Shown: positions 56,256-56,256 of the stretch, in pieces
Position numbering within the stretch: the stretch's first letter is position 1
How the letters are laid out: each line of letters begins with the position of its first letter
Virus record (IMG/VR): IMGVR_UViG_3300042528_000130
Coordinates: 1-56,256 of that record
DNA: 56,256 nt
Source: a virus
Strand: one strand, 5' to 3'
Made by a program: the position numbers and the translations under genes
The notes under the pieces: model-generated
Told to the model about the DNA's origin: nothing
Database searches by the model: none
The model's input: only the letters and a program-made list of their open reading frames with translations

Positions 56256-56256
56256 A

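Noticed and set aside
1-56256. Circular genome closed at the window ends
   Set aside because: The possible start at 30-1 and the partial frame at 56255-56112 are out of phase when joined, and no terminal repeat was seen.
1-56256. Diversity-generating retroelement or other reverse transcriptase system
   Set aside because: No reverse transcriptase motif in any frame; fibre repeats show no template-variable pair.

Overview
This window carries most of the virion-building half of a tailed bacteriophage (Caudoviricetes) genome, GC-rich by eye, with nearly every gene on the minus strand and stop and start codons overlapping (ATGA, GTGA) through most of it. The HK97-type head genes, the long tape measure, the G/T-type tail chaperone frameshift and the lack of any recognisable sheath gene point to a siphovirus. 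A plus-strand tyrosine integrase suggests a temperate phage or prophage. The host cannot be read from the sequence. One small protein has a pilin-type methylation helix of the kind abundant in Planctomycetota, but that is weak evidence. I saw no replication genes, no endolysin, no tRNA and no CRISPR array, so the window is part of a larger genome.

Right to left, which is the direction of transcription: 52.2-56.2 kb holds small, loosely spaced accessory genes (zinc ribbons, a T5orf172-like GIY-YIG protein, a helix-turn-helix protein, a tail-protein fragment at the edge). 44.7-51.8 kb holds appendage genes, in which an adaptor plus fibre-start pair occurs twice, interleaved with HNH genes. 43.5-43.9 kb is terS. 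terL (41.8-43.5 kb) is interrupted inside its Walker A motif by a 51-nt in-frame insertion containing a perfect 19-bp hairpin and a TAG stop. The head genes at 28-41.8 kb are greatly enlarged. The portal is fused to further domains ending in a metallopeptidase, a 2118-residue multidomain protein follows, then a prohead protease fused to a P-loop domain, then a 602-residue protein. A short Cys-bounded motif of the form CGRxxGGxFGxGNxCA recurs about eleven times at module boundaries in these four neighbours. The major capsid protein, a glycosyltransferase-like protein, connector and completion proteins, two tail-tube paralogues, the frameshifted chaperone pair, the tape measure and a roughly 2440-residue appendage protein built of GSGYxxPP repeats run down to 7.4 kb.

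0-7.4 kb holds small genes: a HExxH protein, two dNTP-pool enzymes (a dATP/dGTP diphosphohydrolase-like and a MazG-like protein), DUF4406, DUF3310, helix-turn-helix proteins, small membrane proteins and an SPFH-domain lipoprotein. The integrase, a 56-residue gene and a divergent control region interrupt the minus-strand run at 4.5-5.8 kb.

The two strongest leads are the hairpin in terL and the Cys-motif multidomain proteins embedded in the portal-protease operon.
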